This document shows positions 50,761 to 60,257 of a stretch of DNA of 64,000 nucleotides, piece by piece. Source of the stretch: Rhodococcus sp. RD6.2 (lineage in GTDB: Bacteria > Actinomycetota > Actinomycetes > Mycobacteriales > Mycobacteriaceae); contig NZ_CVQP01000006.1 of assembly GCF_001040705.1 (NCBI RefSeq), positions 301,760 to 365,759 on the forward strand, read 5' to 3'. The translations under genes were made by a program, and so were the position numbers. Under the pieces are notes generated by a model. The model saw only the letters and a list, made by a program, of their open reading frames with translations. It was not told the DNA's origin and did no database searches. How positions within the stretch are numbered: position 1 is the stretch's first letter; every line of letters starts with the position of its first letter.

Positions 50761-51129
50761 ATGACCATCGAGAAGATCGACGGACTCCCGGCAGGCACCC
50801 TCGGCTACCGCGGTCTCGGGGTGGTGACCTCCGAGGACTACCGCACCGTGCTCGACCCCGCGATCGAGGAGGCCGTCTCCACGCACGATCGTGTCAACCT
50901 CGTCTACGTCCTCGGCGACGGATTCGACCGGTACTCACTCGGGGCGATGTGGCAGGACACCCAGCTGATCGGTGTCCCGCGCAACATCTGGGGGCGCCTT
51001 GCCCTGGTCACCGATCACACCGGGCTCGGTGAAGCCGTGCACCTTTTCGCGTTCCTGTTCCCCGGCGAACTGCGGGTGTTCTCGACCGCCCGCGAGGCCG
51101 ATGCGATCGAGTGGGCCGCGGGCGGCTGA
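50761..51129 (+). CDS. STAS/SpoIIAA-like protein
   Basis: 122 aa, single domain: LGYRGLGVVTSEDYRTVLDP, NLVYVLGDGFDRYSLGAMWQD, WGRLALVTDHTGLGEAVHLF, then LFPGELRVFSTAREADAIEW. This is the pattern of the SpoIIAA-like/STAS family (UspA-unrelated), small soluble proteins of unknown role. ATG 50761 directly follows 80 bp of non-coding sequence shared with the divergent NTPase gene. Confidence 0.75.
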   Translation: MTIEKIDGLPAGTLGYRGLGVVTSEDYRTVLDPAIEEAVSTHDRVNLVYVLGDGFDRYSLGAMWQDTQLIGVPRNIWGRLALVTDHTGLGEAVHLFAFLFPGELRVFSTAREADAIEWAAGG

Positions 51130-51139
51130 CCTGCGCCCG

Positions 51140-52720
51140 TCAGGTCCGGGCCCGGCCGGGGAGGATCACCGCGACCACGAACGCCCCGACCACCAGTGCC
51201 AGTCCGCCGACGAGGCTGGCCTGCCCGATGGCGTCGGCGAACGCGCTGCCCGCGGCCTCGCGCAGGGGTTCCGCGTACGACGAGGCGAACGGATTCGTGG
51301 CCATCTCCTGCGCGACGAGGGTTGCGCCGCCGACGGATTCGCGGGAGACCTCCATCGCGTAGTCCGCCTGCGCCGCCATGTCGCCGGTCAGCTTCGGTAG
51401 CGGTGCGGCGTCGAGGAATCCGGCGATCGACTCCTGGTACCGCGAGGCGAGGACCGATCCGAGGATGGCGATGCCGAGGGAGCCGCCGAGCTCGATGGCG
51501 GTGTCGTTGAGCCCGCCCGCGGCGCCGAGGTCGTCTTCGGGAAACCTGTCCATGATCGCGTCGGTGGCGGGCGGTTCGGCGAGACCGATACCCAGACCCA
51601 GCAGTGCGAGCGCGGCGGCGAAGATCGGGTATCCGGAGTCGGAATCGGCCGCCGTCATCAGGAGGATGCCTGTCGCGGCGAGGAGCATGCCGGCGACCAC
51701 GGTGCCGCGCACGCCGAGACGGGGCGCGATCCGTCCACTGGTCAGGGCACCGAGGGAGACGGCGCCGGCCAGTGGTAGCAGTCGGACACCGGTTTCGAGC
51801 GGGCCGTAGCCGAGGACGAACTGGAACTGCTGGGCGATGAAGTAGATCGCGGCGAACGCGGCGAGGAACAGCAGCAGCACCGCCACCGCCGCGCCGCCTA
51901 TGGTCCGGTCGGAGAGACGCCGGATGTCGAGCAGCGGATGCGGGTGCCGCAGTTCCCACACGACGAACGCCGCGGTGGCGACGGTCGCGAGGGCAGCCGC
52001 GGCGATCGGACCCGTGCTCCACCCGAAGTGGAAGCCGTTGATGATCGAGTAGACCAGGGCGCCGATCGCGACCACGGACAGCAGGCCGCCGATCCAGTCG
52101 ATGCGGCGGGACTCGGCGGCCCGCGACGGGGGTACCAGGATCAGGGCGCCGACGGCCGCGGCGGCGGCGATCGGGACGTTGATGAGGAAAGTGGCGTTCC
52201 ACGAATGGGATTCGAGGATCCAGCCGGCGAGCAGAGGCCCGAACGCGATCGCGAGACCAGCGGTGGCCGCCCACGCCGCGATCGCGCGGGAACGCTCGGC
52301 GCGCGGGAATGTCGCGACCAGGAGCGACAGGGTCGCGGGCATGATGACCGCCGCGCCGACGCCCATGACCATCCGGGCGGCCACGACAGCGGTCGTGGTG
52401 TCCGCGAGGCTGCCGAACACCGCGCCCGCTCCGAACACGAACAGGCCTGCGAGGAGCGCGCCGCGGCGGCTGTAGCGGTCGCCGACGACGCCGAACAGCA
52501 ACATCAATGCGGCGTAGGGGACGGTGTAGCCGTCGATCACCCACTGCAACTGCGAACTGGTGAGCGCGAGATCCCGGGTCATGTCGGGTGCCGCGACGAT
52601 CAGCGCCGTGTTGGCCATGACGACGATAAGCAGGGCCAGGCACAGCACGCCGAGCGCCGCCCACCGCAGGCGGTACGGCGACCGGTCGTCGGTGACCGGT
52701 CTGGTGGAGAGAAGGGTCAT
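51140..52720 (-). CDS. MFS drug exporter, DHA2 family (14 TM)
   Basis: 526-aa transporter of the EmrB/QacA (DHA2) type with about 14 hydrophobic segments. Family motifs: motif A GVVGDRYSRRGALLAG near residue 80, AARMVMGVGAAVIMPATLSL (motif C region), and a long loop near the C-terminus (about residues 425-490). It should expel hydrophobic or cationic compounds using the proton gradient. ATG 52720 follows GGAG with 6 nt spacing. Divergent from a TetR gene across two palindromic operators, so probably induced by its substrates. Confidence 0.9.
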   Translation of the reverse strand: MTLLSTRPVTDDRSPYRLRWAALGVLCLALLIVVMANTALIVAAPDMTRDLALTSSQLQWVIDGYTVPYAALMLLFGVVGDRYSRRGALLAGLFVFGAGAVFGSLADTTTAVVAARMVMGVGAAVIMPATLSLLVATFPRAERSRAIAAWAATAGLAIAFGPLLAGWILESHSWNATFLINVPIAAAAAVGALILVPPSRAAESRRIDWIGGLLSVVAIGALVYSIINGFHFGWSTGPIAAAALATVATAAFVVWELRHPHPLLDIRRLSDRTIGGAAVAVLLLFLAAFAAIYFIAQQFQFVLGYGPLETGVRLLPLAGAVSLGALTSGRIAPRLGVRGTVVAGMLLAATGILLMTAADSDSGYPIFAAALALLGLGIGLAEPPATDAIMDRFPEDDLGAAGGLNDTAIELGGSLGIAILGSVLASRYQESIAGFLDAAPLPKLTGDMAAQADYAMEVSRESVGGATLVAQEMATNPFASSYAEPLREAAGSAFADAIGQASLVGGLALVVGAFVVAVILPGRART

Positions 52721-52753
52721 GTCGGGCTCCGTTCCTCGGGTTCTCGACGCTGA

Positions 52754-52799
52754 TTGCACACTGATGTGCAAGTTACTTTCCTTGCACACGAGTGTGCAA
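52754..52799. promoter_or_regulatory. paired palindromic operators for TetR/MFS
   Basis: Two 18-bp palindromes: TTGCACACTGATGTGCAA (52754-52771; 7-bp arms) and TTGCACACGAGTGTGCAA (52782-52799; 8-bp arms), starts 28 bp apart. On the minus strand, TTGCAC and TAACTT with an 18-bp gap form a promoter for the MFS gene inside the sites. Probably bound by the adjacent TetR protein. Confidence 0.7.
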
Positions 52800-52887
52800 T
52801 ATGGCTGTGTTGCGAATCACGGGCGCGTGGAAGGTCGGTTCGGTTCGGCACGCGTGGAACACTGCGGAGGTGGAAGGCGGTGCAGGC

Positions 52888-53541
52888 GTGGACAACGAAC
52901 CGGTCAGGCCGCGGCGTAGTCAGGCCCGTGCGAACCGGTCCCGGATCATCGAGGCCGCGATCGCCGAGTTCGCAGGCAATCCCGACGCCAGCATGGACGA
53001 CGTCGCGCGTGCGGCAGGAGTGGTCCGGCGAACCGTCTACGGGCATTTCCCCAGCCGCGACGCGCTGATCGAAGGTCTCGTCGACGAGGCGTCGTCCGCG
53101 CTGCTCTCGGTGCTCGAAGCGTTGCCGACCCTGCCCGACCGTCCCGACGTCTCGACCGCGATGCTCGCCCTGCTGAGCTGGCCCATCGGTGACCGGTTCC
53201 GGGTGCTGCTCACCTTCGCGCGCGCAGAACTGGGGGAGAAGCGCATCCGCGACCTCATCGAGCCGGCCCGTGCGCCGAGCGTCGCCCTCGTCGAACGCGG
53301 GCAGGCCGACGGCCTCTTCTCCACCTACCTGCCCGCCCCGGTGCTCGTCGCGATGACCGAGGCCGTCACCCTTGCGCTGTTCGAGGAGGCGAACAACGGA
53401 GCGATCGCCGACGACGGCGATTCGTTCGCCCTCGCATCGCTCGTCCTGCTCGGGGTTCCGCCCGACCGGGCCGCCGAGGTGGTCGCCGAGGCGTGGGACC
53501 TGCTGCGGACGAGGACCGAGGCGCCAGCCGGGCGGCGCTGA
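52888..53541 (+). CDS. TetR-family regulator of the MFS exporter
   Basis: 217 aa. HTH: SRIIEAAIAEFAGNPDASMD then DVARAAGVVRRTVYGHFPSR (residues about 15-57), ligand-binding helices behind. GTG 52888 is my choice from the start of the typical TetR N-terminus (DNEPVRPRRSQARANR); the purine-rich GGAAGG about 10 nt upstream is a fair ribosome site. Earlier in-frame starts would lie within or near the operators. Likely autoregulates and represses the exporter. Confidence 0.8.
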   Translation: MDNEPVRPRRSQARANRSRIIEAAIAEFAGNPDASMDDVARAAGVVRRTVYGHFPSRDALIEGLVDEASSALLSVLEALPTLPDRPDVSTAMLALLSWPIGDRFRVLLTFARAELGEKRIRDLIEPARAPSVALVERGQADGLFSTYLPAPVLVAMTEAVTLALFEEANNGAIADDGDSFALASLVLLGVPPDRAAEVVAEAWDLLRTRTEAPAGRR

Positions 53542-53572
53542 TTACTCGGTGGGAAGCCGTCGTCGTGCGAGA

Positions 53573-53578
53573 TAGACT
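53573..53578 (+). promoter_or_regulatory. probable -10 of phoH
   Basis: TAGACT, a TANNNT box 49 bp before phoH GTG 53627. No clear -35 element. This promoter would serve the resumed core operon. Confidence 0.4.
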
Positions 53579-53626
53579 GCATTACGTCACCGTCGTCGGA
53601 TCAGGAAAGCAGGCCATAGCTACCAC

Positions 53627-54739
53627 GTGAGCGCAGACAGCATGGGTGGGACGTCGTCCCCCGTCTCCCGGTCCGATTCCTCGGCGCGGATGGTCGACGC
53701 GCAGCAGCGCCCCGCGCAGCGCTCCGTCCGATCGAGCATGGAGATCTCGCCCGAAGCGATGTTGCCTCTGCTCGGCTCCACCGACGAGAACCTCAAGGCA
53801 CTCGAACGTGCCCTCGACGCCGACATCCACGTGCGCGGCAACACCGTCACCTTCACCGGCGTCGCCTCAGACGTCGCCCTCGCGGAGCGGGTGGTGAGTG
53901 AACTCGTCACGTTGGTCGGCAAGAGTCAGGCGCTCACACCCGACGCGGTGCGGCGCAGCATCTCGATGATGACCGACGGTGCAGGCGAATCGCCCGCCGA
54001 GGTGCTCAGCCTCGACATTCTGTCCAGGCGCGGCAAGACGATTCGCCCGAAGACCGTGAACCAGAAGCGGTACGTCGACGCGATCGACGCCAACACCATC
54101 GTGTTCGGCATCGGTCCCGCAGGCACCGGCAAGACGTATCTGGCGATGGCGAAGGCCGTGCAGGCGTTGCAGTCGAAGAACGTCAGCCGGATCATCCTCA
54201 CGCGACCGGCCGTCGAGGCGGGCGAGCGGCTCGGCTTCCTGCCGGGCACCCTGCACGAGAAGATCGACCCCTACCTTCGGCCGCTGCACGACGCGCTGCA
54301 CGACATGATGGATCCCGAAGCGATCCCGAAGCTCATGCAGGCGGGCGTCATCGAGGTCGCGCCCCTGGCGTACATGCGTGGCCGGACGTTGAACGACGCG
54401 TTCATCATCCTGGACGAGGCGCAGAACACCACGGCCGAGCAGATGAAGATGTTCCTGACCCGCCTCGGGTTCGGGTCGAAGATCGTCGTCACCGGCGACG
54501 TCACCCAGGTGGACCTGCCCGGCGGGCAGCGCTCCGGGTTGCGCGCCGCGGCCGAGATCCTCACCGAAATCGACGACATCCACTTCGCCGAACTGACCAG
54601 TGCCGATGTCGTCCGGCACCGGCTCGTCTCCGACATCGTCGACGCCTACGACCGGTTCGAGTCCGAGCGGGTCGACGACGTTGCACTGGGCAACCGGGCG
54701 CAGCGCCGCGCTGCCGGCGGTCGCCCGGGGCGTCGGTGA
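53627..54739 (+). CDS. phoH: PhoH-like ATPase
   Basis: 370-aa PhoH family protein: an N-terminal KH-like part (residues about 40-110, with [15 protein letters not shown]) and the SF1-like ATPase domain. Walker A is [16 protein letters not shown] (about residue 161); [17 protein letters not shown] follows; Walker B is [21 protein letters not shown] comes after. Role is linked to RNA metabolism through its usual neighbour ybeY. GTG 53627 is the best start for the known N-terminus, though its ribosome site is weak. Confidence 0.92.
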   Translation: MSADSMGGTSSPVSRSDSSARMVDAQQRPAQRSVRSSMEISPEAMLPLLGSTDENLKALERALDADIHVRGNTVTFTGVASDVALAERVVSELVTLVGKSQALTPDAVRRSISMMTDGAGESPAEVLSLDILSRRGKTIRPKTVNQKRYVDAIDANTIVFGIGPAGTGKTYLAMAKAVQALQSKNVSRIILTRPAVEAGERLGFLPGTLHEKIDPYLRPLHDALHDMMDPEAIPKLMQAGVIEVAPLAYMRGRTLNDAFIILDEAQNTTAEQMKMFLTRLGFGSKIVVTGDVTQVDLPGGQRSGLRAAAEILTEIDDIHFAELTSADVVRHRLVSDIVDAYDRFESERVDDVALGNRAQRRAAGGRPGRR

Positions 54740-54842
54740 CCGGGATTCGGCACCACCCCGCACTACAGTTGAATCCCCGCGCGGTCGCCGGTCACCCAGC
54801 GGACGCGACCCGCGCAGAACGGCCCCGAGGAGAACGGCACAG

Positions 54843-55385
54843 ATGAGCATCGAGGTATCCAACGAGTCCGGGATGGACGTCTCCGAGGCGGAGCTCGTCA
54901 GCGTCGCCCGGTTCGCGATCTCCCAGATGGACGTGCACCCGGCGGCCGAGCTGTCGATGGTGCTCGTCGACCTGGACACCATGGCGGACCTCCACATGCG
55001 GTGGATGGACCTCCCCGGACCCACCGACGTGATGTCGTTCCCGATGGACGAGCTGGAACCGGGTGGCAGGCCCGACGCACCCGAACCCGGCCCGGCGATG
55101 CTCGGCGACATCGTGCTCTGCCCGGCGTTCGCCGCCGACCAGGCCGCGAAGGCGGGCCATTCCACGGCGCACGAGCTCGCGTTGCTGACCGTCCACGGTG
55201 TCCTGCACCTGCTCGGCTACGACCACGCGGAGCCCGAGGAGGAGAAGGAGATGTTCGCCCTCCAGAACAGCCTCCTCGCCGAGTGGTACGACGATGTGGC
55301 GCGTCAGGAACGCGACGCCGAACTCGCCGCCCGCGACAGCAGGCTGCTCGGCAAGACCGGGTTCGTAGACCGGCCCGAGCCGTGA
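54843..55385 (+). CDS. ybeY: endoribonuclease YbeY (rRNA maturation)
   Basis: Metal-dependent endoribonuclease needed for 16S rRNA 3' processing and ribosome quality control. The zinc motif H-x3-H-x5-H is complete: [11 protein letters not shown] (about residues 118-128). [12 protein letters not shown] and MLGDIVLCP precede it. 180 aa; the acidic C-terminal tail is longer than in E. coli. ATG 54843 follows GAGGAG. Sits between phoH and the CorC-like gene as in mycobacteria. Confidence 0.93.
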   Translation: MSIEVSNESGMDVSEAELVSVARFAISQMDVHPAAELSMVLVDLDTMADLHMRWMDLPGPTDVMSFPMDELEPGGRPDAPEPGPAMLGDIVLCPAFAADQAAKAGHSTAHELALLTVHGVLHLLGYDHAEPEEEKEMFALQNSLLAEWYDDVARQERDAELAARDSRLLGKTGFVDRPEP

Positions 55386-55419
55386 ACCCCGACTCGGTCC
55401 GAGCGGTGAGCGGTCGCCA

Positions 55420-56763
55420 GTGAGCGGTGCCGTCCTGCTCATCCTGTCCGCTGTCCTGCTCGCGTTGCTCGGTGGCGTGTTCGCCGCACTCGACTCGGCG
55501 CTGAACACGGTCTCGCCCGCTCGTGTCGAGGAGATGGCGAAGGACGAACGTCCCGGCGCGCAGCGGTTGCTCGCCATCGTCGAGGACCGGCCGCGGTACG
55601 TGAATCTGACGGTCCTGCTTCGCATCGCGTCGGAGATCAGCGCAACCGTGCTCCTCGCCGCCGGGCTGCTCACGATGCTCTCGACCGGCTGGGCGCTCGG
55701 GATCACCGCCGTCGTGATGGTGCTGGTCAACTACGTCGCCATCGGCGTCGGACCGCGCACCATCGGCAGGCAACACGCCTACTCGATCGCCCTCGCCGGG
55801 GCGTTGCCCGTGCAGGCGCTCGGTGTCCTGCTCAGCCCGATCAGCCGCCTGCTGATCCTGATCGGCAACGCGCTGACACCCGGCAAGGGTTTCCGGAACG
55901 GTCCGTTCGCGTCCGAGATCGAGCTTCGGGAGCTCGTCGACCTCGCGCAGGAACGTGGCGTCGTCGCGGACGAGGAGCGGCGGATGATCCAGTCCGTCTT
56001 CGAACTCGGCGACACCCCCGCGCGTGAGGTGATGGTCCCGCGGCCGGAGATGGTGTGGATCGAGGCCGACAAGTCCGCGGGCCAGGCCACGTCGCTCGCG
56101 GTGCGCAGCGGGCACTCCCGCATCCCGGTGATCGGGGAGAACGTCGACGACGTCCTCGGCGTCGTCTACCTCAAGGACCTGGTGGAGAAGACGTACCACG
56201 CGACGGACGGCGGCCACGGTGTCTCCGTCGCCGAGGTCATGCGCCCCGCTGTGTTCGTGCCCGACTCCAAGCCCCTCGACAGTCTGCTCGCGGAGATGCA
56301 GCGCGACCGGAACCACATGGCGCTGCTCGTCGACGAATACGGCGGCATCGCCGGGCTCGTCACCATCGAGGACGTGATCGAGGAGATCGTCGGCGAGATC
56401 GCCGACGAATACGACACCGACGAGATCCCGCCCGTCGAGGACCTCGAGGACGGGCGCTACCGGCTCTCCGCGCGGCTGCCGCTCGAGGACCTCGCCGAAC
56501 TGTTCGACATCGAGATCGACAGCGACGAGGTCGACACCGTCGGCGGACTCGTCGGCTACGAACTCGGCCGCGTCCCGCTGCCCGGGTCCGAGGTGATGGT
56601 TGCCGTCCGCGACGCCTCCACCTCCGGCCGCGACGCCGTGACCGACGGCATCGTGCTGCGCGCCGAGGGCGGCAGCGACATGCGCGGACGAGTCCGCATC
56701 ACCACGGTGCTCGCCTGGCGTGCACCACAGACCGACGAGAACGAGACCCAGGAGTCCGCATGA
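55420..56763 (+). CDS. CBS-domain membrane protein, HlyC/CorC family
   Basis: 447 aa. N-terminal DUF21 membrane region (residues about 1-140, four hydrophobic segments beginning [20 protein letters not shown]). Two CBS domains follow (about 200-330; [19 protein letters not shown] and [20 protein letters not shown]). A C-terminal CorC_HlyC domain comes last (about 345-430). Related proteins move or sense Mg2+/Co2+. GTG 55420 gives a start directly at the first membrane segment. It overlaps era by ATGA. Confidence 0.88.
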   Translation: MSGAVLLILSAVLLALLGGVFAALDSALNTVSPARVEEMAKDERPGAQRLLAIVEDRPRYVNLTVLLRIASEISATVLLAAGLLTMLSTGWALGITAVVMVLVNYVAIGVGPRTIGRQHAYSIALAGALPVQALGVLLSPISRLLILIGNALTPGKGFRNGPFASEIELRELVDLAQERGVVADEERRMIQSVFELGDTPAREVMVPRPEMVWIEADKSAGQATSLAVRSGHSRIPVIGENVDDVLGVVYLKDLVEKTYHATDGGHGVSVAEVMRPAVFVPDSKPLDSLLAEMQRDRNHMALLVDEYGGIAGLVTIEDVIEEIVGEIADEYDTDEIPPVEDLEDGRYRLSARLPLEDLAELFDIEIDSDEVDTVGGLVGYELGRVPLPGSEVMVAVRDASTSGRDAVTDGIVLRAEGGSDMRGRVRITTVLAWRAPQTDENETQESA

Positions 56764-57677
56764 CCACCACCGAATTTCGTTCCGGCTTCGTCTGTTTCGT
56801 CGGCCGACCGAACACCGGCAAGTCGACGCTGACCAACGCGCTCGTCGGCAGCAAGATCGCCATCACGTCGTCGCGGCCGCAGACGACGCGGCACACGATC
56901 CGCGGCATCGTCCACCGCGAACACACTCAGCTGATCCTCGTCGACACCCCCGGCCTGCACCGGCCGCGCACCCTTCTCGGTCAGCGCCTCAACGACCTGG
57001 TGCGTGACACGTACTCCGAGGTCGACGCGATCTGCCTGTGCATTCCCGCGGACGAGAAGGTCGGACCCGGCGACCGCTGGATCCTCGAGCAGGTACGGCA
57101 GGTCGCGCCGCGCACGAAGCTGATCGGCATCGTCACCAAGATCGACAAGGTCGGCAAGCAGCAACTCGCCGCCCAACTGCTCGCCGTTTCGAAGCTCCTC
57201 GGGCCGGAGACCGACGTGGTTCCGGTGTCGGCGGCGTCGGGGGAGCAGGTCGAGGTCCTCGTCGACGTCCTCGCCTCGCACATGGAGGAGGGGCCCGCGT
57301 TCTACCCGGACGGCGAGCTCACCGACGAGCCCGAGGAAACCCTCATGGCCGAGCTGATCCGCGAGGCCGCACTCGAGGGGCTCGGGGACGAACTGCCGCA
57401 CTCGCTGGCCGTCGTCATCGAGGAGATCGTCGAACGTGAGGGTCGCACCGAGAAGCAGGGCGAACTGCTCGACGTGCACGCCCTGCTGTACGTCGAGCGG
57501 CCCAGCCAGAAGGGCATCGTGATCGGCAAGGGCGGTGCCCGGCTCCGCGAGGTCGGCACCAAGGCGCGCCTGCAGATCGAGAAGCTGCTCGGCACGCGAA
57601 TCTTCCTGGAACTGCACGTCAAGGTCGCCAAGGACTGGCAGCGGGATCCGAAGCAGCTCGGGCGGCTGGGGTTCTGA
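56760..57677 (+). CDS. era: GTPase Era
   Basis: Ribosome-assembly GTPase that binds the 16S rRNA 3' end. G1 GRPNTGKST (about residues 15-23), G2 region [14 protein letters not shown]3 DTPGLH, G4 TKIDK; C-terminal KH domain with [18 protein letters not shown]. 305 aa. ATG 56760 overlaps the preceding stop (ATGA). Confidence 0.95.
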   Translation: MTTTEFRSGFVCFVGRPNTGKSTLTNALVGSKIAITSSRPQTTRHTIRGIVHREHTQLILVDTPGLHRPRTLLGQRLNDLVRDTYSEVDAICLCIPADEKVGPGDRWILEQVRQVAPRTKLIGIVTKIDKVGKQQLAAQLLAVSKLLGPETDVVPVSAASGEQVEVLVDVLASHMEEGPAFYPDGELTDEPEETLMAELIREAALEGLGDELPHSLAVVIEEIVEREGRTEKQGELLDVHALLYVERPSQKGIVIGKGGARLREVGTKARLQIEKLLGTRIFLELHVKVAKDWQRDPKQLGRLGF

Positions 57678-57681
57678 CGCG

Positions 57682-58065
57682 ATGGTCTCGCGTCGTCATC
57701 CCGGTGCCGCGCTTGCGGTGACCGCGGCTGCGGCGCTGGGTGCGGCAGGCTGCGCGTCCGACACCGCGCCGCGCCGCGTCCCTCCCCCGAGCGGCCTTCA
57801 CATGATGTCGAGCACCGATGACGCGCCCCTCGACTGGTCCCGCACCTTCCGCCCGGCATCCGAGATCTGCACTGGCATGGCGCGGTATCTCGACGTCCTC
57901 GAGGCGGGCCTGGCGCGGAGCGGACTCCAGGACCGCGGGCGCGAATACGAGGCGACGTGGATGCTCGACCTGCGCCGGTCGACCGCTGCGTGGGCGCTGG
58001 CGAGCGACGAGGAACGCAGCGAGGTCGAGCGCGGGTACCACGACGCCGTGCGCGGTGACTGCTGA
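57682..58065 (+). CDS. small lipoprotein of unknown function
   Basis: 127 aa with a lipoprotein signal (MVSRRHPGAALAVTAAAALG, lipobox GAAGC, Cys about residue 24). The mature part is helical (TFRPASEICTGMARYLDVLE, then a WMLDLRRSTAAWAL helix) and acidic. No family recognised. It starts 4 nt after era, so it is probably co-transcribed. Convergent with a TetR gene 3 nt beyond its stop. Confidence 0.68.
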   Translation: MVSRRHPGAALAVTAAAALGAAGCASDTAPRRVPPPSGLHMMSSTDDAPLDWSRTFRPASEICTGMARYLDVLEAGLARSGLQDRGREYEATWMLDLRRSTAAWALASDEERSEVERGYHDAVRGDC

Positions 58066-58068
58066 CGG

Positions 58069-58629
58069 TCAGGCGCTGAGCAGCCGCAGTATCGCGGCCG
58101 AGACGTCCTGCGGGACACCCGTTGCGACGCGACGCAGCTGCAGGCCCGCGATCGTCGCGACGAGCGTCGAGGCGACGTCGCGGGCGCCGGGGACGCCGAG
58201 CGCCTCGAGGATCGTCACCGTCAGGGTGTCGTACGCGGCGAAGCACTTGTTCGCCGCGTCCTGGAGCGACGGGTCGCGGCCGGCCTGGATGAACAACTCG
58301 AACGGAGCGAGGCGCTCGGCCGTCCACCCGAGGTCGCGGACCACCTGCTCAGTGAGCGATGCGGCGTCGACGATGCTCAGCCCGTGGTCGCGGTAGCTCT
58401 CGGCGAGCTCGGTCAGCCGGGTGGTCTCGTCCGTGACGAACCCGAGAAGCGCGTCGCGGAGCATGTCGTTGCGGGTGGGGAAGTGATAGGTGATGGAGCC
58501 GAGGGACACCTCGGCTTGCGCGGCGATGCGGCGATTCGTCACCGCTGCCACCCCGTCGCTTCCGATGACGTGCAGGACCGCCTGCAGGATGCGTTCCCGT
58601 GCGGGCGTGGCGACGGTGGGCTCGTTCAC
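58069..58629 (-). CDS. TetR-family regulator of the amidase operon
   Basis: 186 aa. HTH: ILQAVLHVIGSDGVAAVTNR then RIAAQAEVSLGSITYHFPTR (residues about 14-52). GTG 58629 starts 1 nt after the amidase stop, so it is the second gene of that operon and is likely an autorepressor acting at the 16-bp palindrome before the amidase start. Ligand unknown. Confidence 0.85.
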   Translation of the reverse strand: MNEPTVATPARERILQAVLHVIGSDGVAAVTNRRIAAQAEVSLGSITYHFPTRNDMLRDALLGFVTDETTRLTELAESYRDHGLSIVDAASLTEQVVRDLGWTAERLAPFELFIQAGRDPSLQDAANKCFAAYDTLTVTILEALGVPGARDVASTLVATIAGLQLRRVATGVPQDVSAAILRLLSA

Positions 58630-58630
58630 G

Positions 58631-60106
58631 TCACCACCACCGCTCGGGAGTTGCGGTGTCCCAACGCAGCTCGCGCTCCAACTGCGCTGCCAGCGAGACG
58701 AGGAGGGGTTCGCTCGACTCGTGGCCCATCAACTGGACGCCGCGCGGCAGCCCCTCGTCGGTGAACCCGGCGGGCACACCGACACTCGGCCACCCGAGCA
58801 CGTTCCATGGCCAGGCGTACGGGCACGCCGCGGTGATGACCTTGTCGGTCTCGTAGTGGCCGGTCCGGTCGATCGCGTCGACCTTCGGCGGCGGTGTCGC
58901 GGTCGTCGGCGCGAGGATCACGTCGAATTCGTTGAAGATCGACCCGATCCGGCGCCGGATCCGCGGTTCGGCGGCCCGGGCGACGCGCAGGGGCAGTCCG
59001 CCGAGCAGTCGTCCGGTGCGGGCGTTGGCGAGGGTGCGGGGATCGAGTTGCGTGGGGTCCGGCACTCGCTGCCGCCACTCCTCCAATCCGGCCATCGAGC
59101 GCGGAAGGAAATTGGCGCCCAACAGGATTCCGTACGCGGGATCGGCAACGACCACCTCGTGACCGAGTCGGCGCAGCGTGTGGGCGATACCGCCGACGGC
59201 ATCGCGGATCTCCGGGTGCAGCGCCGTCGGGGTCGCCGTGAACGGCAGTTTCAACGAGAGTGCGATCCGCAGTCGTCCGGGCTCGCGGTCCGCGGCGTCG
59301 CGCACGGTGAGCGGACGGGGGGTGTGCAGGTCGCCGTCGTGGGGTCCGGCGACGAGGTCGAGCAGGAGCGCGGCGTCCTCGACGGTGCGGGCCAGGGGGC
59401 CGAAGACGGTGACGCCGTTGAACGCCTCGGGGTCCGGCCAGGTGGAGATCCGTCCGCGCTGCGGTTTGATGCCGACGAGGTTGGTCCACGACGCCGGGAT
59501 ACGAACCGACCCGGCGCCATCCGACCCGAGCGCGGCAGGAACCAGTCCGGCCGCGACCGCAGCGGCACTGCCGCCCGAGGAGCCGCCGGGGGTGCGGTCC
59601 CGCGCCCACGGGTTGCGGGTGTGCCCGAAGCTGCCGCCGGTGAAGGGCCACTGCCCGAGTTCGGGGCTGTGCGTCTTCCCGACGATCACCGCGCCCGCCG
59701 CACGGAGTCGACGTACGGCCTCGGAGTCGGCGGTCTTCGCCGGGAAGTCGCCCGCGCACCCGAAGGCGGTCGGTTCACCCGCGACGTCGACGTCGTCCTT
59801 GACGGCGATGGGCACGCCGAGGAGTGGGAGGCGTTCACCTGCGGCGAGGCGACGATCCGCGTCGGCGGCCTCGGCGAGCGCGGCGGCGCGGCGCACGACC
59901 TTGAACGCGTTCAGTGTCGGCTGGGCGGCGTCGATCGCGTCGAGGCTGCGGGTGACCATCGCGACGGAGGTGGTGTCGCCGTCGGCGAGCGATCGCGCGC
60001 ATTCCGCGAGCGTCGGCCACGTGAGTGTGGGTCGGGCGCGGCCGGACCCCTCGTGCGCGGCCGCACCCGACCGGTCCGTCCCCTGTTGACCGGTGTCAAC
60101 GCTCAT
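58631..60106 (-). CDS. amidase (AmiA2-like, amidase signature family)
   Basis: 491-aa amidase. The Ser-cisSer-Lys catalytic set is visible: Lys in PIAVKDDVDV (about residue 87) and the two Ser in GGSSGGSAAAVAAG (about 160-175), within RDRTPGGSSGGS. It hydrolyses an amide of unknown identity. The place between era and recO, on the opposite strand, is that of amiA2 in M. tuberculosis. ATG 60106 has GGGAGG 4 nt upstream; the longer frame runs through the operator and is rejected. Confidence 0.85.
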   Translation of the reverse strand: MSVDTGQQGTDRSGAAAHEGSGRARPTLTWPTLAECARSLADGDTTSVAMVTRSLDAIDAAQPTLNAFKVVRRAAALAEAADADRRLAAGERLPLLGVPIAVKDDVDVAGEPTAFGCAGDFPAKTADSEAVRRLRAAGAVIVGKTHSPELGQWPFTGGSFGHTRNPWARDRTPGGSSGGSAAAVAAGLVPAALGSDGAGSVRIPASWTNLVGIKPQRGRISTWPDPEAFNGVTVFGPLARTVEDAALLLDLVAGPHDGDLHTPRPLTVRDAADREPGRLRIALSLKLPFTATPTALHPEIRDAVGGIAHTLRRLGHEVVVADPAYGILLGANFLPRSMAGLEEWRQRVPDPTQLDPRTLANARTGRLLGGLPLRVARAAEPRIRRRIGSIFNEFDVILAPTTATPPPKVDAIDRTGHYETDKVITAACPYAWPWNVLGWPSVGVPAGFTDEGLPRGVQLMGHESSEPLLVSLAAQLERELRWDTATPERWW

Positions 60107-60117
60107 GTCGCCTCCCT

Positions 60118-60133
60118 GTTCGTTCGAACGAAC
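60118..60133. promoter_or_regulatory. palindromic operator before the amidase gene
   Basis: Perfect 16-bp palindrome GTTCGTTCGAACGAAC. A minus-strand TANNNT box (TACCGT, 60132-60137) overlaps its edge. A TetR site is likely; it does not match the SOS consensus spacing. Confidence 0.65.
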
Positions 60134-60166
60134 GGTAGCAGCGGTCGGTGTGGTGCGGGCCGTTTT

Positions 60167-60214
60167 CGCCGTGAGTCCTTTCGGTCCTCCGGCGGGCCGA
60201 AAGGACTCACGGCG
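60167..60214. repeat. 18-bp perfect inverted repeat between amidase and recO
   Basis: Arms CGCCGTGAGTCCTTTCGG (60167-60184) and CCGAAAGGACTCACGGCG (60197-60214), 12-nt GC-rich loop. It lies between two divergent genes, so it is not a terminator for either. It may be a dispersed palindromic element or a leader structure of recO. Confidence 0.6.
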
Positions 60215-60257
60215 CGGGGGTGGCGGCGGTGTCGTTCCTGCATGGGACACTGAACCG

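Noticed and set aside
60118-60133. SOS box at the amidase promoter
   Set aside because: It contains GTTCGAAC but not TCGAAC-N4-GTTCGA with the right spacing; a TetR operator is a better reading.
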